Source of the DNA: Leptodontidium sp. MPI-SDFR-AT-0119
Taxonomy: Eukaryota > Ascomycota > Leotiomycetes > Helotiales > Leptodontidiaceae
DNA length: 64,000 nt
Direction of reading: 5' to 3'
NCBI GenBank assembly: GCA_020726505.1
Contig: JAHLEZ010000031.1
Coordinates: forward strand, 574,500 to 638,499
Notes under the pieces: model-generated
Told to the model about the DNA's origin: nothing
The model's database searches: none
What the model saw: only the letters and a program-made list of their open reading frames with translations
Shown here: positions 1 through 11,335 of the stretch, piece after piece
Position numbering within the stretch: the stretch's first letter is position 1
Layout: every line of letters starts with the position of its first letter
Translations under genes and position numbers: made by a program

Positions 1-748
1 AAAGCTGGGACACTGTCCTGGTAGTGAAACTACCTATCTTGCCATCAGGATCCGGACGACCGCAACATGTTGTTGTGGACTGCTAGAAACCCCGCCTTCC
101 AAGCCCCAATTCCGCCCTTTCCCCCCCGGCCATACAGGGGTGATGGCAATTCGGGAAGGTACAAAATTAAGGCAATTTAGAAATTGGATGGCGGAAAAGC
201 GGAAGCGTCTGTGGCCTGCACAAAAACGGGTCTGCAGGCATACTTGCCCAGTCCGTCCAACGGAAACCTCTAGAGCGTAACGGCGGTCAAGAAATTTACC
301 CCACTCCTCGTACCTCACTCTGCATTCCGTTGCCCTTGCTATGGTCCGTGATCACAAACGAACTGTGGTGACACACCGCGGAGTTCATAGCGGTGGAAAC
401 ACGGCAAACTGTGATGGGAAAAGGCGACAGTGAATGGAACCCTAGGACTCTTGCAAACACCCCACACCACATACCCCACACCCTGCACCCGACATCCGCC
501 CCCGCAATGCGTTGCCCTGAGCTGTTGCCCTCGATTGACCTGTTGCCCCTACGGACCGACCTTTGGTTGGTCCAAGAAAGCCTGATAGCGGGATGCTGTT
601 GCAATGAGCTACCCATTCTGAATAGGACTTGTGGAGTTTCTGCCTCCGCACAAACTTGGCTCATCCTAATGATTCAAGCCGCTAAGCCTGCGAGAGATTT
701 CATATCCGGAATTACGGAGTTCTTTCAGCCCGCCTCTCCGTTGAGGAG
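1..748. other. Left flank without a supported gene
   Basis: Only short, mutually overlapping open frames occur here and none shows a recognisable motif, signal peptide or splice structure. The base composition is ordinary, unlike the AT-rich islands further on. The stretch ends at the TA dinucleotide that flanks the DNA transposon starting at 751. Confidence 0.5.
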
Positions 749-750
749 TA

Positions 751-777
751 TACCGTATCGACTGGTATATAGCGCCA
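751..777 (+). repeat. Left terminal inverted repeat of the pogo-like element
   Basis: It pairs with 3206-3232 on the other strand. The first 15 bases are identical and the arm continues through agcgcca with two C/T differences. It is preceded by the TA target duplication at 749-750. Confidence 0.88.
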
Positions 778-954
778 CTCTCGTATAACTCGCCATCTCT
801 CCTATAGCGCTAGGTCCAATTGTATCACCTTATCTTCGCGTATGTTATATCGCCATGGCGGAATAAGATTTCCAAAGGTAGGTAGTTAAATATCGCGTAT
901 TTTTAGTGTAAATAAAGAGGTTTGAAGGCATCTATTCTTAAACTATATGATCTA

Positions 955-3021
955 TTACTTTTCCCTTACATCTGTTATAGTCTCTTTACCCTCTTCTAAC
1001 TCGTCCCCTGAAGAATCGAGCTCTGAATCTGAATCAAAAGCGTTCTCTATATCGTCGCTTGTATTAGTCGTAATATTATCTTCCCTCTCCATTCGCAAAG
1101 CCTCCTTTTTCTCCTTTGATATATATGTGCCTTGAACTACAATTGTGTCTTCGTCTCCCTTTATATTAACGCCGTCGTCGTCGAGAATAGGAATAAGGTT
1201 CGTAGAAGAGGAGGAGGCTAAGGTGTAGTCGCCGACGGAGATATTAGGGAGGTCTTTAATCTTCAATTCGTTGTTTTTAGAACCGTTAGGATTTAACGAT
1301 AACTTAAGGTTGCGAAAGGTTCGTATGATTGTGTCTTAGTAATTAGTATGTATTCGACGCTAGGCCTCTCCTACCTATTCTGTAAGGAGAATTCTGCGCT
1401 CTTCGACAGTGTAGGTATTATTGTTCTATTTCTCTAGGTTCTAATCGATATAGATCTCTTCTAGTTCCTTGATTATCGCCTTTAAGAGTGAGTTAATTAT
1501 AATATCGAGTACTTGAACGTAGCCAGTACAACCGCCGGGGATGAGAGATAAGGTGACGTTAAGCTTCTTGAATTTAGCTCGAATGGCATCGTTAAATCTT
1601 TCTTCTCGTAACCTCTTCTCCTTCGCTATCGCACTTTCGTTCGCAGGAACCTTCTTTCCGGAGTGTTTATAAGGGGCAAAAGCGTCAAGTACGAGAAGTC
1701 GAGGCTTATAGTCTGAAAGAGGATATTCCGAGGTATGTGAGTAATCTAACCGAATCTATTTAAGAAAGTTAACTGAGTTAGCGTACGCTTTCTCGTTCTA
1801 GATCACTTTCACACTACGATAATATTGAGCTATTTTTAACTGTCGATTTTTGTTTCCTTTCCTTGGTTTTCCCTTAAATATAAGAAGAGGTTTGTACTGA
1901 AGAACGCTATTTATAAAGACGATAACTTGAAGTGTAGCTTGTCGCTTTTTCTAGCCTCCGCGAGTAGTCCTTATTATTATAGTCTGAGAGCCTTTAGAGG
2001 CGTACGTACGGCCTTTCTAGAACTTAAAGGCGAGTGGGGTTTGGTCCATATTCGAGATCTCGGAGAGCTTATACCTTCTAACAACAGGTATAATTAAAGA
2101 GCGAGGTATGCCACAGTTAGAATTAAGGTTAACGATAGTATTTCGACGGTTGAATTGAAGCCATTCGATAATAGTAAGGCGTAACTCTTCGGGAGCTTTC
2201 TGAGCTCGTTTAGTGCTTGCGCAGAAAGAGATATCTTGTCAGTGCTTAAAACTAGTTAACTAACCTACAGACTATTGGAATCTAAGGTATAGATTTAAGC
2301 CTCTTTCCCTACGAATAACACGATCTAAGTGAAGCTCTTTATAGATCTACTTCGCATTCCGAATAAGCCATTTAGCGGAAATGTTACGACCTTTTAATCG
2401 AGCCTCGTCGAACCTCTCTTTTAGCTTCAATTCTATCTCTAGCTCTTTGACCTTGCCCTATGGCTTACAAATACGAAATGTGCCCTTCTTTTGGTGTAAA
2501 ATCTCACTCTTTTTCTTAATCTAACCTCGGAATGTTAAGCGTGGGATACACAACTTACGAGCGGCGTATCGAATAGTAATTCGCTCGTCGGTGCTATCCT
2601 TTAGTTATTGATAGGTAGTCTCCCAGTATAAAACAGCAGCTAACTTGTACTCTCGAGAATAGGAGTATCGTCGTCGTGTAACGTAGTCGTCAAAATCTAT
2701 ATCTGTAAGGCTATCGAGCTCGTCTTCAACCCCTCCATCGATATCGACAATTGCCCGACTAGCACGCTCTTGATCTCTAGGCTCTCTGATACCTTCCCTA
2801 TTATTTAGAATTCGCTATTAAGTTAGCTCTCTCACAGTCTCTTATTCTCTAACTCCCCTAATATACTTGCGGCCAAGAACACGAGCAGAGCGAGGTGTTG
2901 TATCTTTTACTATACGGCCATAGCGAAGACGAGGCTTAGGAGGTTACAAAAGGCCCTACAAATTCAGGGTAGCTTGCCCCGGTGGTAAAGGACTAACAGG
3001 GACACGAGGAATTGGCGGCAT
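955..3021 (-). pseudogene. DDE_1 (pogo/Fot1-like) transposase, full-length frame with many stops
   Basis: Reading from an ATG at 3021 to a stop at 955 gives one continuous frame of 689 codons with no indel. In order it shows a psq-type helix-turn-helix (RITIRYAARKLCIP, near 2530-2588), a CENP-B/Tc5-like segment (KGRNISAKWLI, near 2370), a conserved linker ending EWLQFNRR, the first catalytic Asp in NMDQTPLAF (near 2040), the second in LLVLDAF (near 1685), and the PGGCT...VLD motif that supplies the third. The tail is acidic (955-1266). More than fifteen internal stops are present. Most are TAG, and many sit where the family has Trp (TGG) or Gln (CAG), as CpA to TpA changes on either strand would produce. 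Known of the family: it cuts and pastes DNA at TA. Inferred: inactivated by RIP. Confidence 0.88.
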
Positions 3022-3205
3022 ATTAACGATACTATATAAAAGTGTTGTTTTGGGATCACAGGTTTAGTTAGAAGTGGCAGAGTTAGACATCCAAAAGGTA
3101 GTGTTTTAGTGGGGATTCAGGGGGAAATTATGATCTACAGCGCCACTCTTGACTACAACGCCACGTCTAAAACTATCAAAATACTAAAAAAAAGATATCC
3201 CGCTA

Positions 3206-3232
3206 TGGCGCTGTATGCCAGTCGATACGGTA
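3206..3232 (-). repeat. Right terminal inverted repeat of the pogo-like element
   Basis: This is the inverted partner of 751-777, followed by TA at 3233-3234. It lies only about 110 bp upstream of the glycoside hydrolase pseudogene, in that gene's promoter region. Confidence 0.88.
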
Positions 3233-4865
3233 TATTAATTATTGACGATATCTCAAACGTCCTGAAAATAAGGTTCTACACTTCCATCTATCTGCGCTGT
3301 TAACACATCACATAGCAGTCTGTGAACCACCACGCGGTCATGAGGACCTCTGTTGTAATTGCGATAGCAAGCCTAATTGTTGATTTGGCCCAGACAGCAA
3401 CATATCCAGCCATTGACACAAACCTTACGCCATCGTACGCGACAAAGCCAAATATTTCTTACGTCGACATCAGCCTGTCAACTTATGATCGTATTGTGCT
3501 CAACTACGACGGCGCTCCCTTCTTCTACAATGGAGTCCAGATCCGAGCCGACAACCCTGCCATACTATGGAGCTTGACAGATGATGAGATCGGGACTGTA
3601 TACAAGGCCGCGTCGAGTGCTGGCTTCACAGTTGCTAATAGTCAGTTATATTGGGCGGACCTGCAGCCGGACTCATCTTAGGTTGCCCTCGAGTCGACTT
3701 ACATCCAAGGAGGAGCCCAAGCATCCAAAAACTTTGCAAGCACCGCAATCCACAAAATCGGATATTCATCCACAAACACCACAGCTCAGAGTCTAACCTA
3801 CCTTAAGTTTGACTTTTCTGATTATTCGATTGATCAGATTGATGCTGCCAAGGTGCGATTCTACGTCAATGCCAATGCCACTGGCAATGCGCCATTCACA
3901 GCCAATCTCTATGGCATCAGGAACAAAACTTGGACCGCAGACACGCTGACATGGAATGACGCTCCGAATCATGATGGTGTTGACATTTCAGGAGTAAACG
4001 GTTCAAGCTATTGGCATGCTTCCTCCAGCCCGTCATGGGATCCGATCTTGCAAGCCTCGTACTACGATCTCGATGCCTCTGACTATATCATTAAGTATTG
4101 CTCTGACAAGATTGCCAGCTTTATCTTCTAGGCACAAGTTAACGAGACTTCTTTCGTCAATGGTGCTACGATACAAGGAGCCTCGGGCGCTAAGCCTCCT
4201 ACCCTCTGGCTCTCGAGTACGCAGAGCTGGGATTTCACCTATCTCGAAAAAGCTTATTGGATGGACCGAGGACGCAGCTCTCAAACTGGAGCTCATCTGG
4301 TTTGGTTCAGATAGCAGCGGAGCGACCATAGACAGGCGTGTGCCTTACTTCGTCTACAAGCACATCCTGGTTGAGAAGACGCAGGCGGACGGGACCGTCG
4401 TGCCGTTGATGGTAAAGAATGCCGGGGCCGCGTACGGTGTCTATTGGTACCTAGCGGACAAGAACGACTTCAGTCTCCGGGCACTGGAGAAGACTGCGGT
4501 CAAGAATATGATGAACCACGTGGCTGCCTACAGCACGGCCAACGGTGACAAGAAAACAGTCATCGGCGTGGATGTGAACAACGAGGGGCATGTCACGGCC
4601 ATTCGGAAGGGCACCGGCGGCGGCACCGTCTACCAAAACCCGGCAACCTGGTCTGCATTGTCGAGATTCACGTCCTCGACTTCGTTCCAAGTCCGCACCA
4701 TGTGGGAACACCAAGTGAACCTTGCCAACGCCGTCAAAGAATCCAATTACCCGGTCTGGACACGATCCAATTCCAACTCCGGTGCGAAGCAGCCCAACGT
4801 TCCCTATAACGAGCACGTGCGAACTGACGGCGGCGGCACCAGCGTCGACTTCTGCGGCCTGGACC

Positions 4866-4978
4866 TGATTGTAGAATTATATCTGAGAGAGCGTACAGAG
4901 TAATAGGGGAAATAGGGGCAGCGTGATCATAAGTACGCAGGTACTGAGATCTACGCTGCACAGCCCATATATCTAACA
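4866..4978 (-). repeat. Downstream (3') LTR of the gag-only Copia element
   Basis: It matches 6448-6552 over the shared core running from gtagaattatatct to cacagcccatat. It carries a small insertion (gcgtacagagtaataggg region) and a short deletion relative to its partner, so the two LTRs have diverged since insertion. Confidence 0.88.
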
Positions 4979-5170
4979 TGCCCCCTACTCTGAAGCTCCA
5001 TATTGAATTCTAAATACAGTATTTTGAGCTCTCTAGCTGAGGCTCGTATTTGACGTTGAGACTCGTATTCCTAACGTTGAGGCTCGTATTCGGGTTTCCT
5101 GGGCCTCATTAACTCCTGTAATATGGCTTTCCCAGCCATATGGCGCATACATCTCCCTCTTGGAGGAAGT

Positions 5171-6277
5171 TCAGCTACCCCGCAGCATTCCTACTTGCGT
5201 TACAGTACAAGAGTACCCCAATTGACTATCTCCAAGTCTTCCATGTGTCTGCATTCCCTTGTAGCCTCCATATATGTCCATTGTGTCCATTCCGGCCTCT
5301 ATTCTGGCCTCCATTCCGGTGTAGGCTTGTTGCACTTCTTCCGTAAGGTATGTACGGTCCATAAAGCAAGGTTTGAAGGTCTCTGATTGATCTGCGGCTA
5401 CGTTGGCTGTCTCTCTGCTCCTGCATTCGTTCTTCCAATGGCCAAACTTCTTGCACTTCGCGCATTGGTTCCTGTCCAATTTTGCGGTCTTTTCCACCCT
5501 TCCTGATGCGTCCCTGTGGTCCCCTGTTGCTTTTCCACCTCTCCAACCTCCTCTACCCCTAGCTCTGCCTCTGTAGCCTCCATGGCCTCCATGGCCTCTG
5601 CCCCTGCCTCTGCCCTTATTCGCCACCCAATTGGCTTCCATTGCAGTTGGTTCTGTAGTCGGCACTACCTTCAGCTCGTCCTTCCATTGCAGTTGATACT
5701 CAATCAGCTAGTGGAGTACTGCTTCCAAGTCTCCAGGGTTATTTTGTAGTGCGCTACGCACTATTTTCCAATCTCCTAGCCTTGGTAGTGATGCAATTAG
5801 CTTTGCCTTGATATCGGCATCGGTGAATGGATGAGTGTCGCCAGAGAGCCTGAGCCTGTATTTCCGCAGACGAGAGACGTAGTCGTTGGCACTCTCGATG
5901 GACGGGTTGTACACTTCTTTGCCTAGCTCCTCCTTGATATTGGCTATGTGTTGAGCTCCAGACGAATGGGCAGTCCCTACGGCTTGAATTGAGTCCCACA
6001 GCACCTTCATATCCCCGGCGTTTATGAGATCTTGATACTTCTCAAACATGACCGTAGAGAGACTAGAGACAACGATTCTCCGAGCCTCCTTTTGCTCCTT
6101 TCTCTAAGCTAATTGGAGAGACGCTGATGCCGGTAATGCCGGAGGGTGAGTTACCCATTCTGAGATTCCGGCGGCAGCGAGTTCCTTTTGAGTCTCTAGT
6201 TTCCATTCGTAGAAGTTGTCGTAGACTAGCTTTGACGACTCAGTCGATGATTCCGATAGCTTTGATACGACAGGCAT
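5171..6277 (-). pseudogene. Copia Gag with CCHC zinc knuckle, two stops
   Basis: One frame runs from the ATG at 6277 (MPVVSKLSESS) to the stop at 5171, 369 codons. It contains a UBN2/gag-type helical region (FEKYQDLINAGDMKVLW; NDYVSRLRKYRLRL), a Gly/Arg-rich segment (RGRGRGHGGHGG), and a retroviral-type zinc knuckle CAKCKKFGHWKNEC (CX2CX4HX4C). Two in-frame TAG codons, at 6104-6106 and 5708-5710, interrupt it; both could be former CAG. Gag packages element RNA in particles, and the knuckle binds nucleic acid. The frame is otherwise undamaged, so the copy is fairly recent or only lightly mutated. Confidence 0.85.
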
Positions 6278-6447
6278 AGTAGAGAGCTAAAGAGTCGACA
6301 GCTGACTTAATGGACGTGTTATTGAGGCTTGATTTGATTCGCAGAGAGTATGTATAACGTATAACGTGTGTTGAATCGATTACAACAAGTGTTAATTGAT
6401 TCTGAGTAGTATTGAGGTTGATTTCCAAACAATTAGAATTGCTACCG

Positions 6448-6552
6448 TGATAGAAAAGCATGTAGAATTATATCTAAGAGAGGAAATAGGGGCAGCGTGA
6501 TCATAAGTACGCAGGTACTGAGATCTACGCTGCACAGCCCATATTTCCAACA
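6448..6552 (-). repeat. Upstream (5') LTR of the gag-only Copia element
   Basis: It starts tgttggaaatatgggc and ends tctatca on the minus strand. It is followed, reading into the element, by cggtagcaattc, which may be the primer-binding site. It abuts the target duplication ggacc at 6553-6557. Confidence 0.85.
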
Positions 6553-7206
6553 GGACCCATACATCACCAACAGCACCACGCTATGGAAGTTCGGCCACGA
6601 GACCATCTCGATCTTGAACACGAACTGGGCCGTTGGGTCCAATCTGCCCATGATCATGGAGAACGGCGTCGAGTACCCGACCGTCGAGTGGCTCAATCTC
6701 GCGACTCTCGCCGGGGGCGGGCTCTACAACACCTACGCTTCAGCCTCTACGTCCCCGCCAGCGGGTCAGCCCCAGCGGCTCCTACGTCGCTGGCGTCGTA
6801 AGCACGAACTGCATCCTCAAGTCCCTGGCGCTCGATCTCGCCACAAAGAAGCCAAACGGCGCCGGCGGCACCTATAGTCTACTTCAACGCGCTCAATCCC
6901 GGCACCAACCTGACGGACCACCTGTGGTCGCTGCACGTGGCGTACTCGCCCACGACAGGCGGCGTCGGCATCGGCGTCGTGAGGAGCAATGTTACGCTTC
7001 TGCTCGCCACCACCCGCAACGCCAATTTCACCATTAGCGATATCACCCCGTATGATATCCGCTCGGTTCAGCACGGTGCCTACTCCAACGGACTGTGGGT
7101 GTCTACTGGAGCATACCGGTACACAACAAGCGGGGAGGACATCACTATCCAGCTCACTCAGGGCACACTCGTCCATATCCAGCTCAGCAATCCGATATCC
7201 AAGTGA

Positions 7207-7805
7207 GCACTTGGATAAAGCACGTTACTTCTGAAGATGACGGTTTATTTCTGTCAGGAGGTGTATCATGTTACCTTGCTCTTTTCTCCAAAGGAACTAT
7301 AGCCAAAGCAGACACAAAGAATCACTGTGGCTCTGTGACAAGAGCTGGCCATTAGCTCATCAAACATCTTTTACTCATATTGTATCGCAGCGTCGCCGTG
7401 GCTCTTTTACAGGAGCTGGCCACTCTCTAGATCCCACGTGATATGCTATTCGGTGTGCAAATTTCAGGCATAGACAGACAGTGACTGTGACTGCAGCTAG
7501 CGACTTGACAAGAGTGAAAGCAGAAAAAGAATATCAATTTGCGTTTGAGAATGCTACACGAGAAGGACGGAGGAGAAATCGGAAGTATGCTAATTCAAAC
7601 AAGCCATTATAGCTGTGCGTAAGAGACCATAAAAACAGCCTAGATTGTCATTGGTATATCATTTGATCATATGTCGAATATAAAGCCTACATAAGTTAGC
7701 CTTTCTTGAGGCAGAAGACTACTATACTAAGTACTAGGGCGGCGCGTGCGCTCAGCGCCTTACATAAGCACAGAACAAATATCCAGGCTTCCCCAGCCTA
7801 TTGAC
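7207..7805. other. Intergenic stretch between the hydrolase and regulator pseudogenes
   Basis: The two genes converge here. I see no coding signal, repeat or RNA gene. A short direct similarity (gctggccattag / gctggccactct with nearby tgtgac / gtggct) suggests only local duplication. Confidence 0.45.
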
Positions 7806-10325
7806 CTATAATTGCGGACCGCCGCTACCTAAATACGGCTCAAACCCGGACAAATTCTCTAGGTGTACTAAAGAACTGTCCACGTCAGGCCAGAAGCCGA
7901 TTAAATCTCCCCCGTAGACATCAGGATACACAACCGGTGCATAGAGGATACCATTGATGTTTTCTTCTGACATAATCTCGGTTCCGACAGCTGTTGTGCT
8001 TTCTTGGTTGACAGGAGGTAGGTTGGGTCCCTCTATGCGTCTCAATGCCTCTACCCGTAGTTCTTCTAAGACTGCGCAATACCGCGCCACCAGCGAGCCA
8101 GACCCAATGATCCTAGATAATTAGTTCTGGCAACGGATTGCCGCATCAAGGTATATCTGATAAGTGTTTACTAATGACGAGAAGCTCTGCTGGATTGCGT
8201 AGACGTAGAGAACTACAGCAGCAGAGAAGCCAAAATAGCAGGTTCCCTGATGTGGAAGTTAGTGTTGCGAAGCCAGCGCAACGGCAAGCTTACCCAGAAC
8301 GACCGAAACATCAATCCGGATTGAAACATATCATCCATCCTATCAACAATATGCATTGCTGCATCCAAACACTCCCTCACACTCCTCTCGACGTGCGGCT
8401 CGTGTGTGGTGTTTTCATGGTTGCCACACTGTATCTTTGCGAAGTTTCTTAGCAAGAGCGGGCGATGTGTTAGCACCATAGCGTGCCAGTACGCGAGATT
8501 GAGCACATCGCGCTGGCGTTGGAAGATGGGGATTAGAGGCGTTGATCCATTGCTGTCGGCATCAAGAAATCGCGGAATATCATCTCGCCACTCTCTAAGG
8601 ACTTGGGAGTACCTTTCTGCGAATTCATATTGTCTCACAATCGACGCAGGATGGATCGAGTACAGGTCTCGCAAAACTATGCTCATGATCCGATAAAGCC
8701 TATATGCATATCAGCTACTTGTTTCTTGACCTTGATGTGTTATCTATACTTGAAGTATGCCACCGGTGCAAGCATCGTGGAGTATACATGGGAGTTTCTC
8801 AACACAGGCTGCTGGGTGAAGAGCTCGTCGTCGTCAACACCAGATGGGAAGTCTTGATCAATATCATCATCGTGGAATATCCTAGGCCGGCCAAGCGTAA
8901 TACTGAGATGATTGTCAAGGCAGTAGGCGCTCCAAAACGTTCTCCGGCCACACTCGAGGTCGACAAGGCTACGCGTGCTCGTTGAAGTCGGAGGGGGTTT
9001 ACGATGAAGGCCCAGCACAAGAGCAAGGCGGGCAGCAGACCCAAAGATATCCCAGCAGTGGTTCGTCCGAGAGCGCGAGAGCAACCAGAAGCACTGGCAC
9101 AGCCGCGCCTGAACACTGGCCAGGCTGACCACCCCACGCTTCTAGGACAGCTGGAGGTCAGCTGCTAGGAAGTAAAGAATGCTGCTCTACATAAGCAGGG
9201 CGCGTCCAAGGGGAAGAGAACAAGTCACGAACCTTCTGTCGTCACTCATCGTGATGGGCTCTGGGCTTTGGTGTTCCTTGGCCATAGCAAACACCATCCA
9301 GAGGACAGATCGGCGGGCCGATGCGTCTTCGTTCTTCTTCATGGAGCCCATGGTCTCGTGGAATTCGCGCAGCCACTTCTCGATAGTGGGCCGGTGGAAG
9401 AGGCGGTCGATGGGCATGGTGAACTCAAAGAACTTCTGCAAGAGCTGCATCATCTCTTCCAGCGAGATCATGACCGACGGCGTTGGGTCATAGTCGGGCA
9501 GGGGAGCGTCGCCGAAGGTGAAGTTGAACGAGGCGTGTGTCGTCAGGTGCAGCCGCTTATGCACGCGAGCAAGGAGGGAGACGCCTGACGCAGGGCCTAG
9601 GTAGTGGCCCTAAAGATCTATAATGGGCTCTAGCGACGTGCGCGACATGGACTCGGCCGTGGCCATTTCGTTAGAAGAGGATCGAGACAGTCCACCACGG
9701 CCGTCGTTGCGGATCAGCTCTGGCTCTAGCTCTAACTACTAGTGGTGGCGGTGCTGCTGCTATTAACTAGCAGCATCCCCCGACAGGAGGATGCGTGGCG
9801 ACGGTAGTCGTCTGCCGCGATTGTACGGCGTTGCATAAGCGCAAGTGATGGCGGCCTTAGAACAGGTCACGCATGATTGGGTACCGGTGCAGCAAATCTT
9901 GCGCCTACGGGCGTGGGTCGGTGATTTCAGCAGAGGCAGCGGCTCGGGATCCTACCTTACTTCTTACATCGGTCGCACGCTCGTGAGATACGGGGTCGAC
10001 TAGCTTCAAACCGGCCACGTTGGCGTAGAGAGGAGGAGAGTATTGGTACTACTAGTATTACTGATATTGCTACCGCCGCTGCTGCTAATGGGGCAAGAGA
10101 TAGAAGGCCATTATCCGCAGGCCGTTGATGCAGACGCCGACCCAGCCGAAGTCGGTGCCAGTATCCATTGGCACGCGGCGAGAAAGAGCCAAGGATAAAG
10201 CATAGCAGCAGCAGAGATGCAAACAGAAGCAGGACGAAGACGATGGATGGATGGACAGCAATGTGCAATGTAGTGGGCGAAGGAGAAGGAGAAGAAGAAG
10301 GAAAAGGAGACGGAAATACGGACAA
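7806..10325 (-). pseudogene. Zn2Cys6 transcription factor (fungal-specific TF domain), seven premature stops
   Basis: Exons can be joined as: A ending 9961; B 9904-9233; C about 9182-8750; D 8699-8294; E 8246-7806. Joining A to B rebuilds a canonical binuclear cluster, CX2CX6CX5CX2CX6C (starting RACDRCKKRK), so the first intron splits the DNA-binding domain. Exons B-D carry the fungal-specific TF middle domain (EMMQLLQKFFEFT; GVVSLASVQARLCQCFWLLS; LGLHRKPP). Stops occur in B (TAA TAG, TAG TAG, TAG), C (TAG) and E (TAA). All are TAR where CAR (Gln) fits, consistent with C-to-T change on the coding strand. Splice sites remain good. The true start is unclear: 10325 is the farthest in-frame ATG and the leader is low-complexity. 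The gene is divergent from the sugar permease, so it may once have regulated it (inference). Confidence 0.85.
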
Positions 10326-11335
10326 TTATAGGTAGACGTCGAGCTATTATAATATCAGGGTCCAAGCTCCCTCGCTTCGCTTCCGCACCCCGCCACCCCG
10401 CACGGGCGGACGGGCGGGGGAGGGGGAAGGGGGAGCCATGTGGCCACGTGGAAACAACGTGAAGCGACCCTGTAAGATACCTTAGCTATTCCCCAACTCC
10501 CCCTAAACAAAAGTTAAATTTCTTGCCTGGAACCTGCCACAATTTTTAACGTTTATTCTAGGGGAGGCATAGTACGGTGGAGTAGGCAGGGGGACTAGCC
10601 AGGGGGACTAGCCAGGCCAGATCAAGTCAAGTCAGGTCAGGTCCAGTCACGCAATTTACTTCGCTTCACGCCGCAACACGGAAAAGCCACGACGGAAACA
10701 CGGAAACCAGACCGTCCGTATCCGCAGTCGCCCTAACAGCAAGGCAAGGTTATAGCAAGCTAAGGCAGTTTAGGTAGCTAAGCAAAGGTAAACGTAAAGT
10801 AAGTGAGGTGGGGAAGAGGGAGTTGTACGTACGTTATGACAGCAGAACAGGTCGACTCGGTAGGTTACGCTAACAACACAAGCTTGTAGTCGGGGTAATG
10901 CTTATATTGGCGTGTAGGGCGTCTGGATGGGTTTGGAGCACAGGTAGAGCAGATAGAGCAGTCGCGGCAACTGCAGCAGTACCGGGAGTCAAAGTACTAC
11001 AAGCATTACCTTAACCACCGCAATAGACGCATTACAACGATACAAGACCCACAGCATTACAGCACTTGCCGCTCTACAAACGTTACACTAACCAACTGCA
11101 TTGTGGCGTGTTTCTAAAGATTCCCGTCATCTTCCCTCCTCCGCCTTAGCTTCTCCAGTCGAGATACAGTATCCATTACGAAGTAAAGAGCTGCTAGCTA
11201 TTTTTCAACTGCTCGACATCTATATAACCCATTTCCACTCTCTATCCTCGTGGCCCTCTGCTCCATCATTCGCCCAAGCACGTCCCCTTCCTTGCACCCC
11301 TCGCCGACAAGTCTTTACTCTCCCTTCCAACCACC
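10326..11335. promoter_or_regulatory. Divergent promoter region between regulator and permease
   Basis: The stretch is about 1 kb and contains C/G-rich patches, AG-rich runs and several CCNNNNNNGG-like and CGG triplets that might bind Zn2Cys6 factors. These are too short to assert as sites. A TATA-like tctatataa at 11218-11226 lies about 110 bp before the permease ATG, followed by a CT-rich leader typical of fungal 5' UTRs. Confidence 0.5.

Larger units (their letters stand above)
751..3232 (-). mobile_element. Degenerate pogo/Fot1-like (Tc1/mariner superfamily) DNA transposon
   Basis: The element is 2,482 bp. It begins taccgtatcgactgg and ends with the inverse, ccagtcgatacggta, allowing for one transition in the next bases, and both ends are flanked by TA (749-750 and 3233-3234), the target duplication of the Tc1/mariner superfamily. 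Subterminal gcgccactct motifs recur near both ends (772 and 3140). The interior carries one long minus-strand transposase frame full of stop codons. No frameshift is needed to read it end to end, so decay was by point mutation and both ends are preserved. The element cannot be active itself; its ends could only be used by a related transposase elsewhere. Confidence 0.9.
4866..6552 (-). mobile_element. Gag-only Copia-type LTR retrotransposon inserted in the glycoside hydrolase
   Basis: The element is 1,687 bp with two LTRs of about 105-113 bp. It is flanked by the 5-bp duplication ggacc (4861-4865 and 6553-6557). On the minus strand the LTR starts TGTTGGAAATATGGGC, typical of Copia. A polypurine tract (gagtaggggggca) lies directly before the downstream LTR. 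The interior codes for Gag only. There is no protease, integrase or reverse transcriptase, and only about 190 bp separate the gag stop from the polypurine tract. It therefore looks like a non-autonomous LTR-gag element or an internally deleted copy, moved by enzymes supplied elsewhere. Confidence 0.9.
3340..7206 (+). pseudogene. Secreted glycoside hydrolase (beta-galactosidase-like barrel with DNRLRE-type insert), broken
   Basis: The start at 3340 gives a signal-peptide-like leader (MRTSVVIAIASLIVDLAQT). Next come a barrel beginning (LTDDEIGTVYKAASSAGF), an inserted beta-rich DNRLRE-like segment (about 3690-4200), then barrel strands such as LKLELIWFGSDSSG and VIGVDVNNEG. This resembles fungal GH42/GH35-like or DUF5597-type enzymes; the exact family is inferred. 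Damage: TAG at 3679-3681 and at 4129-4131 (both readable as former CAG), a one-base gain in the A-run near 4247-4251, a retroelement at 4866-6552 splitting the barrel, and two or more frame changes around 6740-6900. Past the insertion the same protein continues (GHETISILNTNWAVGS) to a C-terminal beta domain ending at 7206. It neighbours a dead regulator and a frameshifted sugar permease. Confidence 0.75.

Noticed and set aside
393..788. Open frame of 131 codons on the plus strand at the left edge
   Set aside because: No motif, it overlaps equally long frames on the other strand and runs into the transposon's left inverted repeat.
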